Assembly: GCA_902783705.1 (NCBI GenBank)
Contig: CACZSA010000218.1
Location: forward strand, 1 to 6,093
DNA: 6,093 nt
Direction: 5' to 3'
From: an uncultured Ruminococcus sp.
GTDB lineage: Bacteria > Bacillota > Clostridia > Oscillospirales > CAG-272
The notes under the pieces are model-generated. The model worked only from the letters and a program-made list of their open reading frames with translations, had not been told where the DNA came from and searched no databases. Below, in pieces: positions 1 to 5,906 of the stretch (position 1 is its first letter; each line of letters begins with the position of its first letter). Both the position numbers and the translations under genes were made by a program.

Positions 1-1
1 C

Positions 2-1051
2 ATCCATCTCAAGGCCGATTATCCGCTGAATTTCAAGGGAATCCTGTACTTCCCCCGCATCGGCAGCGAGTTCGACAGCCTGGAGGGACAGGTCAAGCTG
101 TACTACAACCAGGTCTTCGTCGCGGACAACATCAAAGAAGTCATTCCGGAATACCTGCTGATGCTCAAGGGCGTCCTCGACTGCCCCGAGCTGCCCCTGA
201 ACGTCTCCCGGAGCTATCTGCAGAACTCCGGCTACGTCGCGAAGATCAGCCAGCACATCACGAAGAAGGTCGCGGACAAGCTGAACAGCATGTTCACGAA
301 CGAGCGCGGAGAATACGAGAAGATCTGGCGCGACCTCAAGACCTTCGTGGAATACGGCTCCCTGCGCGACCGAAAGTTCTTCGACCGCGTGAAGGGCTCC
401 GTCCTGCTCGAGACCACCGACGGGACCTATAAGACCGTCGACGAATATCTCGAGGCGGCGAAGGAAAAGCACGAGAACAAGATCTATTACGCGACCGATG
501 TCACCGCTCAGTCCAAGTATGTGAAGATGTTCCGGGACGAGGGCATCGAGGTCGCCGTGCTCGATCGGATCATCGACACGCAGTTCATTGGCGTCATCGA
601 GGAGACCCGCGAGGGCGTGAAGTTCGCCCGCATCGACGCGGAGCTCGCCGACGTCTTCAAGGCGGACGGGGACAAGACCGAGCTGCCCGCCGTCGCGGAA
701 TGCTTTAAGAAGGCCGCGGGCGAGCACACGAAGGTCGAATTCGAGCGTCTGCGTGACGAGGGAACCCCGGCGATTCTCAATATCCCCGAGGAAAGCCGCC
801 GCATGAACGACATGATGAAGCTCTACCGGATGGGCGGCGATCTGCCCGTGGAGGAGACGCTTCTCGTGAACACCGCCTCTCCGCTGACCGCGAAGCTCGC
901 CTCCCTCCTCGACGAGGGCAAGGAGGACGACGCCGCGAAGCTCGCCCGGCAGATCTACCTTCTCGCTTCCCTCGCGCAGCGTCAGCTCACGGCGGACGAG
1001 CTGGTCGATTTTCTCTCGGGCAGCTATGACCTCTTGAACCGCATCGGCTGA
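2..1051 (+). CDS. htpG: Molecular chaperone HtpG (Hsp90 family), 5'-truncated
   Basis: This is the C-terminal 349 residues of bacterial Hsp90, an ATP-driven cytoplasmic homodimeric chaperone. The frame is open from base 2 with no start codon in view, so the gene begins upstream; bacterial HtpG is usually around 620-640 residues, so the ATPase domain and the first part of the middle domain are missing. The middle-domain signature is clear: YPLNFKGILYFPRIG near the beginning, then LKGVLDCPELPLNVSRSYLQ, the highly conserved Hsp90 segment, at roughly visible residues 56-75. The remainder covers the end of the middle domain and the C-terminal dimerisation domain, including a Met-rich helix (ESRRMNDMMKLYRMGG). 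There is no MEEVD tail, as expected for a bacterial protein. The TGA stop shares its last base with the ATG of the next gene, which suggests translational coupling. The promoter lies outside the window, so heat-shock control cannot be judged. Confidence 0.97.
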   Translation: MHLKADYPLNFKGILYFPRIGSEFDSLEGQVKLYYNQVFVADNIKEVIPEYLLMLKGVLDCPELPLNVSRSYLQNSGYVAKISQHITKKVADKLNSMFTNERGEYEKIWRDLKTFVEYGSLRDRKFFDRVKGSVLLETTDGTYKTVDEYLEAAKEKHENKIYYATDVTAQSKYVKMFRDEGIEVAVLDRIIDTQFIGVIEETREGVKFARIDAELADVFKADGDKTELPAVAECFKKAAGEHTKVEFERLRDEGTPAILNIPEESRRMNDMMKLYRMGGDLPVEETLLVNTASPLTAKLASLLDEGKEDDAAKLARQIYLLASLAQRQLTADELVDFLSGSYDLLNRIG

Positions 1052-1878
1052 TGGAGCGCGACAACCTCCGCTTTCTCGCGGAAAAGGAAGAGGCGCTCCG
1101 ACGGCTGCGGGAAGGATTCTTCGGGGACATCGCGGCACGGTATGCCCCCGGGCTGTCCTCGCCGCTGACGCCGGATGAGATCGCGCGGCTCTGGGAATCG
1201 CTCGGCGGCGGCGCGTCGGATTTCGCCCTCTTCTGCCGGGCCTTCTCCCCGTACTGCCGTTCCCGTTCCGTCTTCACCGGGGATTCTCCGGATGCGGACG
1301 CGGAGGGAGAGGAGGAGTCCGGGGAGAGCGCGCGGATCGCCTATCTACGAACCGCGTATTCCGACCGCGCGTACCGCCGCTTCTCTTCCCTCTTCGGACG
1401 CGTGACGGCGTTCTACTTTCCGGGCTTCCGCGAGGTCGCCGAGGAGGTCTACGCCGGACGCGCCACCCACGCGATCCTGCCCGTCTGGAATTCCGCGGAC
1501 GGTTCGCTCCTCACCTTCCGGCGGCTCCTGTCGCGGTATGACCTCAAAATCGCCGCGGCCTGCGATCTCGCCGAGGGAGACGACAGCGTCGTGCGGTTCG
1601 CCCTGGTCCGCCGCGGACTCCCCAAGCGCAAGACCCCGCCCGCCTATCTCGAGCTCTCAGTCGTGCCGGGGGACGGGATGACACCCGGAATGCTCCTCGG
1701 CGCGTGCGAATCCCTCGGCGCGGAGGCGGTCTCCGTCAGCGCGCATCCAACGGAATCGGGAGAAGGCGCGCTCGACATCCGCCTCGACCTCACCCATGCC
1801 GACGCCGCGGCGCTTTACCTCTACCTCGAAGGCTCCCATGCCCGCTACGAAACGACAGGGAGCTACGACATGATCTGA
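1051..1878 (+). CDS. Divergent prephenate dehydratase/ACT-like protein, probably non-catalytic
   Basis: A 275-residue cytoplasmic protein with no signal peptide or membrane segment. Residues 1-70 are helical and charged, and 77-94 are a low-complexity acidic linker. Residues 95-190 follow the order of a prephenate dehydratase (PDT) periplasmic-binding-type fold: YLRTAYSDRAYRRFS matches the N-terminal strand-helix, FREVAEEVYAGRATHAILPVWNS matches the PDT segment ending in P-I-E-N-S, and DSVVRFALVRRG matches the segment carrying the catalytic T-R-F motif. Residues 199-273 look like an ACT domain, ending in GSYD where P-proteins have a GSYP-like ending. Key residues have changed: T-R-F is V-R-F (181-183), PIENS is PVWNS (144-148), and the Phe-binding ESRP motif reads SAHP (230-233). 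I infer a ligand-binding or regulatory derivative rather than a working dehydratase. The ATG overlaps the htpG stop by one base and has no clear Shine-Dalgarno, so translation is probably coupled. The assignment rests on motif-by-motif reading only. Confidence 0.55.
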   Translation: MERDNLRFLAEKEEALRRLREGFFGDIAARYAPGLSSPLTPDEIARLWESLGGGASDFALFCRAFSPYCRSRSVFTGDSPDADAEGEEESGESARIAYLRTAYSDRAYRRFSSLFGRVTAFYFPGFREVAEEVYAGRATHAILPVWNSADGSLLTFRRLLSRYDLKIAAACDLAEGDDSVVRFALVRRGLPKRKTPPAYLELSVVPGDGMTPGMLLGACESLGAEAVSVSAHPTESGEGALDIRLDLTHADAAALYLYLEGSHARYETTGSYDMI

Positions 1879-1887
1879 TCCCTTTAT

Positions 1888-1905
1888 TTCCGAACCTATT
1901 CCGAA
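1888..1905 (+). repeat. Two TTCCGAA direct repeats one helical turn apart, upstream of the phosphohexomutase gene
   Basis: The 52-base gap before the phosphohexomutase gene is AT-rich compared with its surroundings and carries TTCCGAA at 1888-1894 and again at 1899-1905, 11 bases apart. Each copy contains the TTC-n-GAA half-palindrome. This spacing would put both on the same DNA face, as for a small operator, but chance is a fair alternative. An AATAAT at 1904-1909 could be a weak -10 element, with no good -35 partner. Confidence 0.2.
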
Positions 1906-1930
1906 TAATCAGAGAGAGAAAGGATTTTCT

Positions 1931-3676
1931 ATGGAAGCATACAGACAGAGATACGAAGCATGGCTCGCCTCCCCCGCCGTGGACGAGGCCTCGAAAGCGG
2001 AGCTGCGCGCGATCCGGGACGACGAGGACGAACTCAAAATGCGTTTCGGCTCAACGATGGAGTTCGGCACGGGCGGTCTGCGCTCCAAGATGGGCGCGGG
2101 CACCAACCGCATGAACTTCTTCACCGTCGCGCAGGCCACCGAGGGCGTCGCCCGCCTGATCGAATCCTTCGGCGAGGAAGCCAAAGCCCGCGGCGTCATG
2201 CTCGGATGCGACAGCCGGAACAACTCCGCCGCTTTCGACCGCCGCTGCGCCGAGGTCCTCACCGCGCACGGGATCAAGTGCTATCTCTTCGACGAGCTCC
2301 GTCCCACCTCGATGCTCTCCGCCGGCGTCCGCTACTTCGGGTGCATCGCGGGCATCAACATCACGGCGTCCCACAATCCGTCCGCGTACAACGGCTACAA
2401 GCTCTACTGGGAGGATGGCGCGCAGCCCACGGGCGATATTGCCACGAAGGTCGCGGATTTCATCGCCTCCTCGGATATCTTCGCGGACGTTCCCTCTCCC
2501 GACAAGGTCAACGAGGACCTGATCGTCTCCGTCGGCGCGGATTTCGATGAGATCTTCATGAAGCTCTGCATGGCGGAGCAGGTCTATCCCGACGCCGTCC
2601 GCCGCGACGCGGATGAACTGCGCGTGGTCTATACGCCTCTCTGCGGCGCAGGTTACCGCATCGTGCCGGAGGTGCTCCGCCGCATCGGCGTCAAGAATCT
2701 CTACACGGTTCCCTCGCAGATCGTCCCGAACGGCGACTTTCCGGGACTCGACAAGCCGAATCCGGAGTATCCCGCCGCCTTCCGTGAGGGGATCAAGATC
2801 GCCGAGGAGGTCAACTCCGACCTCATCATCGCGAACGACCCGGACTGCGACCGCGTGGGCGTCATGGCCCGCAATGCGAAGGGTGAATTCCAGTGCATCA
2901 CCGGCAATCAGATGGGCTCCCTCCTGCTCGACTATATCTTCTCCGCGCTCGAGGAACAGAACAAAATGCCCGCCGATCCCTACGCCGTCAAGACCATCGT
3001 GACGAGCGAGATGGCGACCGCGATCTGCAGGGCGCACGGCGTCAAGCTCTACAACGTCCTCACGGGCTTCAAGTTCATCGCCGAGGTCATCGCGAAGCAT
3101 GAAGCCGAGGGCCGCGGCACGTTCCTGCTCGGCTACGAGGAGAGCTACGGCTATATGAAGGGTCCGTACGCCCGCGACAAGGACGGCGTCGTCGCCTCCA
3201 TGCTCATCACCGAGATGGCGGCGTGGTACGAGCTCAAGGGCATGACCCTCATTGACGCGATCGAAGCGCTCTATAAGAAATACGGCTTCTATACCGAGAA
3301 CGCCGCGGAAATCTATATGGAAGGCCTCGACGGCAAGGAAAAGATCAGCGGCCTGATGGAAAAGCTCCGCGCCGCCGAGCCGGAGAAGATCGCCTCCTCC
3401 CGCGTCGTGAACGTGCGCGACTACCTCGCCGAAACCTCGAAAAACACCCTGACGGGCGAGGTGAGCGGCACCGGACTTCCGAAGTCCAACGTCCTCTACT
3501 GGGCGACCGAAAACGGCAACGTCGTCGTGGCACGTCCGTCCGGCACCGAACCGAAGATCAAGTTCTATATTCTCGCAAACGGCGCGGACGAAGAAGAGGC
3601 CAGCGCCAACGCGAAGGCCTGCACGCACGCGCTCGAGGACATGCTCGGCATGCCGCACGACAGTCTGAAAAAGTAA
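1931..3676 (+). CDS. pgcA: Phosphoglucomutase / phosphomannomutase (alpha-D-phosphohexomutase family)
   Basis: A 581-residue cytoplasmic enzyme that interconverts hexose 1- and 6-phosphates (glucose, possibly mannose), feeding UDP-glucose, glycolipid, wall-polymer and glycogen synthesis. All four family motifs are intact and in order: the phosphoserine loop TASHNPSAYNGYK (from residue 145, active-site Ser147), the Mg-binding loop DPDCDR (303-308), the sugar-specificity loop GYEESYG (401-407) and the phosphate-binding loop RPSGTEPK (535-542). The N-terminal FGTGGLRSKMGAGTNRMN is typical of the longer PgcA/YhxB-like subfamily, and the length is normal for it. The ATG at 1931 is supported by a purine-rich Shine-Dalgarno (GAGAAAGGA) ending at 1924. 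The gene sits 52 bases after the ACT-like gene and 21 bases before the esterase. Glucose versus mannose preference cannot be read from sequence. The symbol follows the Bacillus alpha-phosphoglucomutase of similar architecture. Confidence 0.93.
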   Translation: MEAYRQRYEAWLASPAVDEASKAELRAIRDDEDELKMRFGSTMEFGTGGLRSKMGAGTNRMNFFTVAQATEGVARLIESFGEEAKARGVMLGCDSRNNSAAFDRRCAEVLTAHGIKCYLFDELRPTSMLSAGVRYFGCIAGINITASHNPSAYNGYKLYWEDGAQPTGDIATKVADFIASSDIFADVPSPDKVNEDLIVSVGADFDEIFMKLCMAEQVYPDAVRRDADELRVVYTPLCGAGYRIVPEVLRRIGVKNLYTVPSQIVPNGDFPGLDKPNPEYPAAFREGIKIAEEVNSDLIIANDPDCDRVGVMARNAKGEFQCITGNQMGSLLLDYIFSALEEQNKMPADPYAVKTIVTSEMATAICRAHGVKLYNVLTGFKFIAEVIAKHEAEGRGTFLLGYEESYGYMKGPYARDKDGVVASMLITEMAAWYELKGMTLIDAIEALYKKYGFYTENAAEIYMEGLDGKEKISGLMEKLRAAEPEKIASSRVVNVRDYLAETSKNTLTGEVSGTGLPKSNVLYWATENGNVVVARPSGTEPKIKFYILANGADEEEASANAKACTHALEDMLGMPHDSLKK

Positions 3677-3697
3677 GGCGAAAGGAGAGGTGACATC

Positions 3698-4783
3698 ATG
3701 CTCGAGACCCTTCTGAAAGAACGCAATCTGCCCGCTCTCATGACCATGCGCGACGGCTCTCCCGTGACCGCGGAGAACTGGCCCGCCCGCCGCCGTGAGC
3801 TGCTCGACACCCTCGCCCGCGAGGAATACGGCGTCATGCCCGAAAAATGCGGCGAGACGACGTACAAGGAGATCCGCCGCGACCGGATCGCTGCAGGCGT
3901 CGCCGTGGAACACCTCATCGAGGTGACCTTCCCCACGCCGGACGGCGAGAGCTTCACCTTCACCGCCGCCGTCCGCATCCCGGACATCGCGTCCGCCGAG
4001 AATCCCGTCCCCGCGTTCGTCTATATCTCCTTCGGATTTCCGAAATACGATCCGAACGAGGAGCTGGCAAACGAGGGCGTCATCATCGCGGAATTCGTCA
4101 TGAACGCCGTGGCGCACGACGGCGAGGACCACTATTCGACCCTCCTCTCCCCGCACCTCTTCCAGGACGGCAAGCGTCCGGCGGACGGCACGGGCAAGAT
4201 CGGCATGTGGGCGTTCGCGGCCTCCCGCCTGCTCGACGTCCTGCTGACCTTCGACTGCGTCGACAAGAACCGCGTCGGCGTCGTGGGGCATTCCCGCCTC
4301 GGCAAGACCGCCCTCTGGGCAGGCGCGAACGACGAACGGTTCACGCACGTCTTCTCGAACGACTCCGGCTGCTCCGGCGCGGCGATCACGCGAAAAAAGG
4401 TCGGCGAGACCTTCCCGCGCATCGCGAACGTCTTCCCGTACTGGTTCTGCGAGAACATGCAGACCATCTCGGAGAGCATCGAAGCCTCCGAATCGACCGA
4501 CTTCGACCAGCACTTCCTCCTCGCGGCCTGCGCTCCCCGCAAGGTCTACGTGGCCTCTGCGACCGAGGACGAATGGGCCGATCCGACATCCGAATTCCTC
4601 GCGTGCTGCGCCGCTTCTCCGGCGTGGGAGGCGCAGGGTCTCAAGGGCTTCGTCACGCCGGACAAGCTGCCCGAGGCGTGGGATACCCTTCCGGAGGGGA
4701 ACGTCGGCTTCCATCTCCGCCCGGGCATCCACTTCCTGTCCCGGCACGACTGGATCCGCTATATCCGCTACATCAAGATGTAA
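3698..4783 (+). CDS. CE15-type glucuronoyl esterase-like alpha/beta hydrolase, no signal peptide
   Basis: A 361-residue alpha/beta hydrolase. The nucleophile elbow GHSRLGK (197-203, Ser199), followed by TALWAGANDERF and NDSGCSGAAI (221-230), is the hallmark of carbohydrate esterase family 15. These enzymes cleave ester bonds between glucuronic acid (4-O-methyl-glucuronate in xylan) and alcohols such as lignin. Other matching pieces are FPYWFC (246-251), DQHFLLAACAPRKVYVASA (270-288), DEWADP (291-296) and a C-terminal RPGIHFLSRHDW in which His345 is the likely catalytic histidine. The family glutamate that usually precedes SG-G is Asp222 here; Glu290, Asp291 or Asp295 are alternative acids. 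The N-terminus is polar with no signal peptide, unlike most characterised members, which suggests an intracellular substrate such as an imported uronosyl ester. The start is fixed by a strong AGGAGAGGTG at 3683-3692. It is co-directional with the phosphohexomutase gene and followed by a terminator. The substrate is unproven. Confidence 0.82.
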   Translation: MLETLLKERNLPALMTMRDGSPVTAENWPARRRELLDTLAREEYGVMPEKCGETTYKEIRRDRIAAGVAVEHLIEVTFPTPDGESFTFTAAVRIPDIASAENPVPAFVYISFGFPKYDPNEELANEGVIIAEFVMNAVAHDGEDHYSTLLSPHLFQDGKRPADGTGKIGMWAFAASRLLDVLLTFDCVDKNRVGVVGHSRLGKTALWAGANDERFTHVFSNDSGCSGAAITRKKVGETFPRIANVFPYWFCENMQTISESIEASESTDFDQHFLLAACAPRKVYVASATEDEWADPTSEFLACCAASPAWEAQGLKGFVTPDKLPEAWDTLPEGNVGFHLRPGIHFLSRHDWIRYIRYIKM

Positions 4784-4796
4784 AAATCCGCTGTCG

Positions 4797-4830
4797 GGAG
4801 GCGTTCTTCGCGGGACGCCTCCTTTTTTTT
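4797..4830 (+). terminator. Intrinsic terminator of the htpG-esterase gene run
   Basis: A perfect 8-bp GC-rich stem, GGAGGCGT (4797-4804) with ACGCCTCC (4815-4822), encloses a 10-base loop and is followed directly by eight T residues (4823-4830). It lies 13 bases after the esterase stop codon and separates the metabolic genes from spoIIR. Confidence 0.93.
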
Positions 4831-4853
4831 CGCGGGAAATACCGCCGGGGAGG

Positions 4854-4883
4854 GCATAAAAGCCGCGGTTTCGGGGAATCCTG
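4854..4883 (+). promoter_or_regulatory. Candidate sigma-F-type promoter for spoIIR
   Basis: GCATA at 4854-4858 fits the -35 class of forespore sigma factors (GYATA). Fifteen bases later, GGGAATCCTG (4874-4883) fits the -10 pattern GG-n-n-A-n-n-n-T-R. The predicted start would lie near 4890, giving a leader of about 24 bases with the AAAGGCGG ribosome site at 4898-4905. In Bacillus, spoIIR is transcribed by sigma-F. Such short patterns are easily met by chance in GC-rich DNA, so this is a context-supported guess. Confidence 0.4.
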
Positions 4884-4913
4884 ACGCATCTCGATACAAA
4901 GGCGGTATATTCC

Positions 4914-5540
4914 ATGAAATTCTGGCTGACCTTCGCGTCCTCCCTGCTCGTCTCCGCGGTGATCCTCTCGGTCATCCCTGCGCGTGGGGAAGCCGCAATT
5001 TATGACGACGTGCTGCGGCTGCGGGTGATTGCGGAATCGGACGCGGACGAGGATCAGGCGCTCAAGCTCCGGGTGCGCGACGCTCTCCTCGCGGAATCCG
5101 CCGCCCTCTTCGGGAACTGCGCGGACGCGGAGGAGGCGGAGGAGCGCGCACGGGAAGCGGAAGAACAGCTCCGGAAGATCGCCGAGGCAGTCGTCCGGGA
5201 GGCCGGGGAGACATGCGGCGTGACGGTAAGCGTCGGTCGGGAGCGGTATCCGCGGCGGGACTACGGGAACTGGATCCTTCCGGCGGGGACCTACCGCTCG
5301 CTCCGGATCACGCTCGGCGAGGGGCGCGGTCACAACTGGTGGTGCGTGCTCTACCCGGGTCTCTGCGTGCGGTACGCGGACGCCGGGGATGGGATCGCGG
5401 TCGGGCTGACGCCGGAGGAATACCGCCTTGTGACCGGGCAGGAAGGGCGGAGGATGAAGATCCGGTTCCGGCTTCTCGAGCTCCTCTCCGCCCTCGCGGA
5501 CGAATTCCGGGAAGGCGCGGAGGCAAGAAATGCGGGCTGA
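4914..5540 (+). CDS. spoIIR: Stage II sporulation protein R (SpoIIR)
   Basis: A 208-residue secreted signalling protein. In endospore formers SpoIIR is made in the forespore, exported into the intermembrane space, and activates the membrane protease SpoIIGA, which processes pro-sigma-E in the mother cell. Residues 1-27 form an export signal with a hydrophobic stretch at about 7-21 and a possible cleavage near ARGEAA. The mature region carries the family hallmarks: VLRLRVIAESDADEDQALKLRVRD (33-56), a charged coiled-coil-like helix (71-97), VTVSVGRERYPRRDYGN (103-119), LPAGTYRSLRITLGEG (122-137) and the signature NWWCVLYPGLC (141-151), with Cys144 and Cys151. Length is close to the Bacillus protein (about 220). 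The ATG is preceded by AAAGGCGG at 4898-4905. It lies downstream of a terminator, so it probably has its own promoter. No GC-rich terminator follows it; only A/T tracts separate it from the tRNA promoter. Confidence 0.93.
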   Translation: MKFWLTFASSLLVSAVILSVIPARGEAAIYDDVLRLRVIAESDADEDQALKLRVRDALLAESAALFGNCADAEEAEERAREAEEQLRKIAEAVVREAGETCGVTVSVGRERYPRRDYGNWILPAGTYRSLRITLGEGRGHNWWCVLYPGLCVRYADAGDGIAVGLTPEEYRLVTGQEGRRMKIRFRLLELLSALADEFREGAEARNAG

Positions 5541-5596
5541 GTTTTTTAGTTTTTTTGAAAAAAAGTGTTGACAAAGAAGGCCGCTTGTGTTATAAT
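5541..5596 (+). promoter_or_regulatory. Strong sigma-A promoter with A/T-tract upstream element for the tRNA genes
   Basis: The -35 box is the exact consensus TTGACA (5568-5573) and the -10 box the exact consensus TATAAT (5591-5596), with an optimal 17-base spacer and an extended -10 TG at 5588-5589. Immediately upstream lie T- and A-tracts (T6 at 5542-5547, then T7-G-A7 at 5550-5564), which in otherwise GC-rich DNA look like an UP element for the RNA polymerase alpha subunit, as found at stable-RNA promoters. Transcription should start near 5603. The T-tracts could also give weak termination of spoIIR transcripts. Confidence 0.92.
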
Positions 5597-5611
5597 ATCA
5601 CCGTTGCGAGG

Positions 5612-5629
5612 GAGCCGGACACCCGGTTC
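5612..5629 (+). other. Leader hairpin in the tRNA precursor
   Basis: A 7-bp stem, GAGCCGG (5612-5618) with CCGGTTC (5623-5629), has one G-T wobble and an ACAC loop. It lies in the transcribed leader, 12 bases before the first tRNA. It may assist 5' processing by RNase P, or mean nothing; it is too short to be a riboswitch or T-box. Confidence 0.35.
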
Positions 5630-5640
5630 GTTCGGAATGT

Positions 5641-5717
5641 GGCGGAATAGCTCAGTTGGCTAGAGCAATCGGTTCATACCCGATAGGTCGTGGGTTCAAG
5701 TCCAACTTCCGCTACCA
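5641..5717 (+). tRNA. tRNA-Met (CAT), elongator type
   Basis: A full 77-base cloverleaf with encoded CCA. The acceptor stem GGCGGAA pairs with TTCCGCT, including the G1-U72 wobble usual in this tRNA. The D-arm is GCTC/GAGC. The anticodon stem ATCGG/CCGAT holds loop TTCATAC with anticodon CAT at 5675-5677. The T-arm is GTGGG-TTCAAGT-CCAAC. The anticodon stem lacks the three G-C pairs of an initiator, and the body resembles Firmicutes elongator tRNA-Met more than the CAT tRNA that becomes lysidine-modified tRNA-Ile. The T-stem contains one G-A mismatch (5692 against 5704). Confidence 0.93.
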
Positions 5718-5739
5718 ATAAATTCTCCTGCGCGTATCC

Positions 5740-5811
5740 GGCCCGATGGTCAAGAGGCTAAGACACCGCCCTTTCACGGCAGTAACGGGGGTTCGATTCC
5801 CCCTCGGGTCA
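5740..5811 (+). tRNA. tRNA-Glu (TTC)
   Basis: A 72-base tRNA without encoded CCA, so CCA must be added after transcription, unlike the neighbouring tRNA-Met. The acceptor GGCCCGA pairs with TCGGGTC (one G-T wobble), with discriminator A at 5811. The anticodon loop CTTTCAC places TTC at 5773-5775. The anticodon stem CCGCC/GGCAG has a single C-A mismatch (5767 against 5781). The T-arm is five G-C pairs around TTCGATT. It follows tRNA-Met by 22 bases on the same transcript. Its 3' end is copied again downstream (see repeat entries). Confidence 0.94.
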
Positions 5812-5861
5812 ATCAAAGAGATCGGATTTCCGATCTCTTTTCTTTTTTGGGGGAATCGAAC
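5791..5861 (+). repeat. Perfect 13-base inverted repeat of the tRNA-Glu T-arm
   Basis: GTTCGATTCCCCC in tRNA-Glu (5791-5803) is matched by its exact reverse complement GGGGGAATCGAAC at 5849-5861, just after the operon terminator. In a read-through transcript the two would pair over 13 bp, enclosing the acceptor 3' strand and the terminator hairpin, and would compete with the normal T-arm fold. Confidence 0.85.
5815..5848 (+). terminator. Intrinsic terminator of the tRNA-Met/tRNA-Glu operon
   Basis: A perfect 11-bp stem, AAAGAGATCGG (5815-5825) with CCGATCTCTTT (5830-5840), has an ATTT loop and is followed by a T-rich tail interrupted by one C (5841-5848). It starts three bases after the discriminator base of tRNA-Glu. 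Confidence 0.9.
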
Positions 5862-5906
5862 GGGTGCGTGTCAGAAAACAGTCCGGGGGACTGTTTTCCC
5901 GCACCC
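5862..5906 (+). repeat. Nested hairpin inside the tRNA-Glu-derived element
   Basis: An inner perfect 11-bp stem, GAAAACAGTCC (5874-5884) with GGACTGTTTTC (5888-5898), has a GGG loop. Below it, after a 5-base left bulge and a 1-base right bulge, GGGTGCG (5862-5868) pairs perfectly with CGCACCC (5900-5906). A further outer pairing, GGAATCG (5852-5858) with CGATTCC (5929-5935), can enclose the whole, together with a 3-bp side hairpin GCC-CGCA-GGC at 5914-5923. No T-tract follows, so this is not a terminator. Confidence 0.8.

Noticed and set aside
987..1277. Minus-strand 96-codon frame over the htpG/ACT-like junction
   Set aside because: It is antisense to two genes, Ser/Arg-rich, and has no supporting start signal.
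2051..4975. A 974-codon open frame on the minus strand opposite the mutase and esterase genes
   Set aside because: It is the codon-position mirror of two strongly supported plus-strand genes in GC-rich DNA. Its protein is low-complexity, rich in Arg, Asp, Val and Gly, with no recognisable domain, and it runs across the terminator and into spoIIR.
5213..5650. A 145-codon open frame overlapping spoIIR and the tRNA promoter
   Set aside because: It is an alternate frame of spoIIR with Arg-rich low-complexity protein that ends inside tRNA-Met.
5641..5717. CAT tRNA as initiator tRNA-fMet or lysidine-type tRNA-Ile
   Set aside because: The anticodon stem lacks the initiator G-C triplet, and the body and G1-U72 pair match Firmicutes elongator tRNA-Met better than tRNA-Ile2, although the latter cannot be fully excluded by eye.
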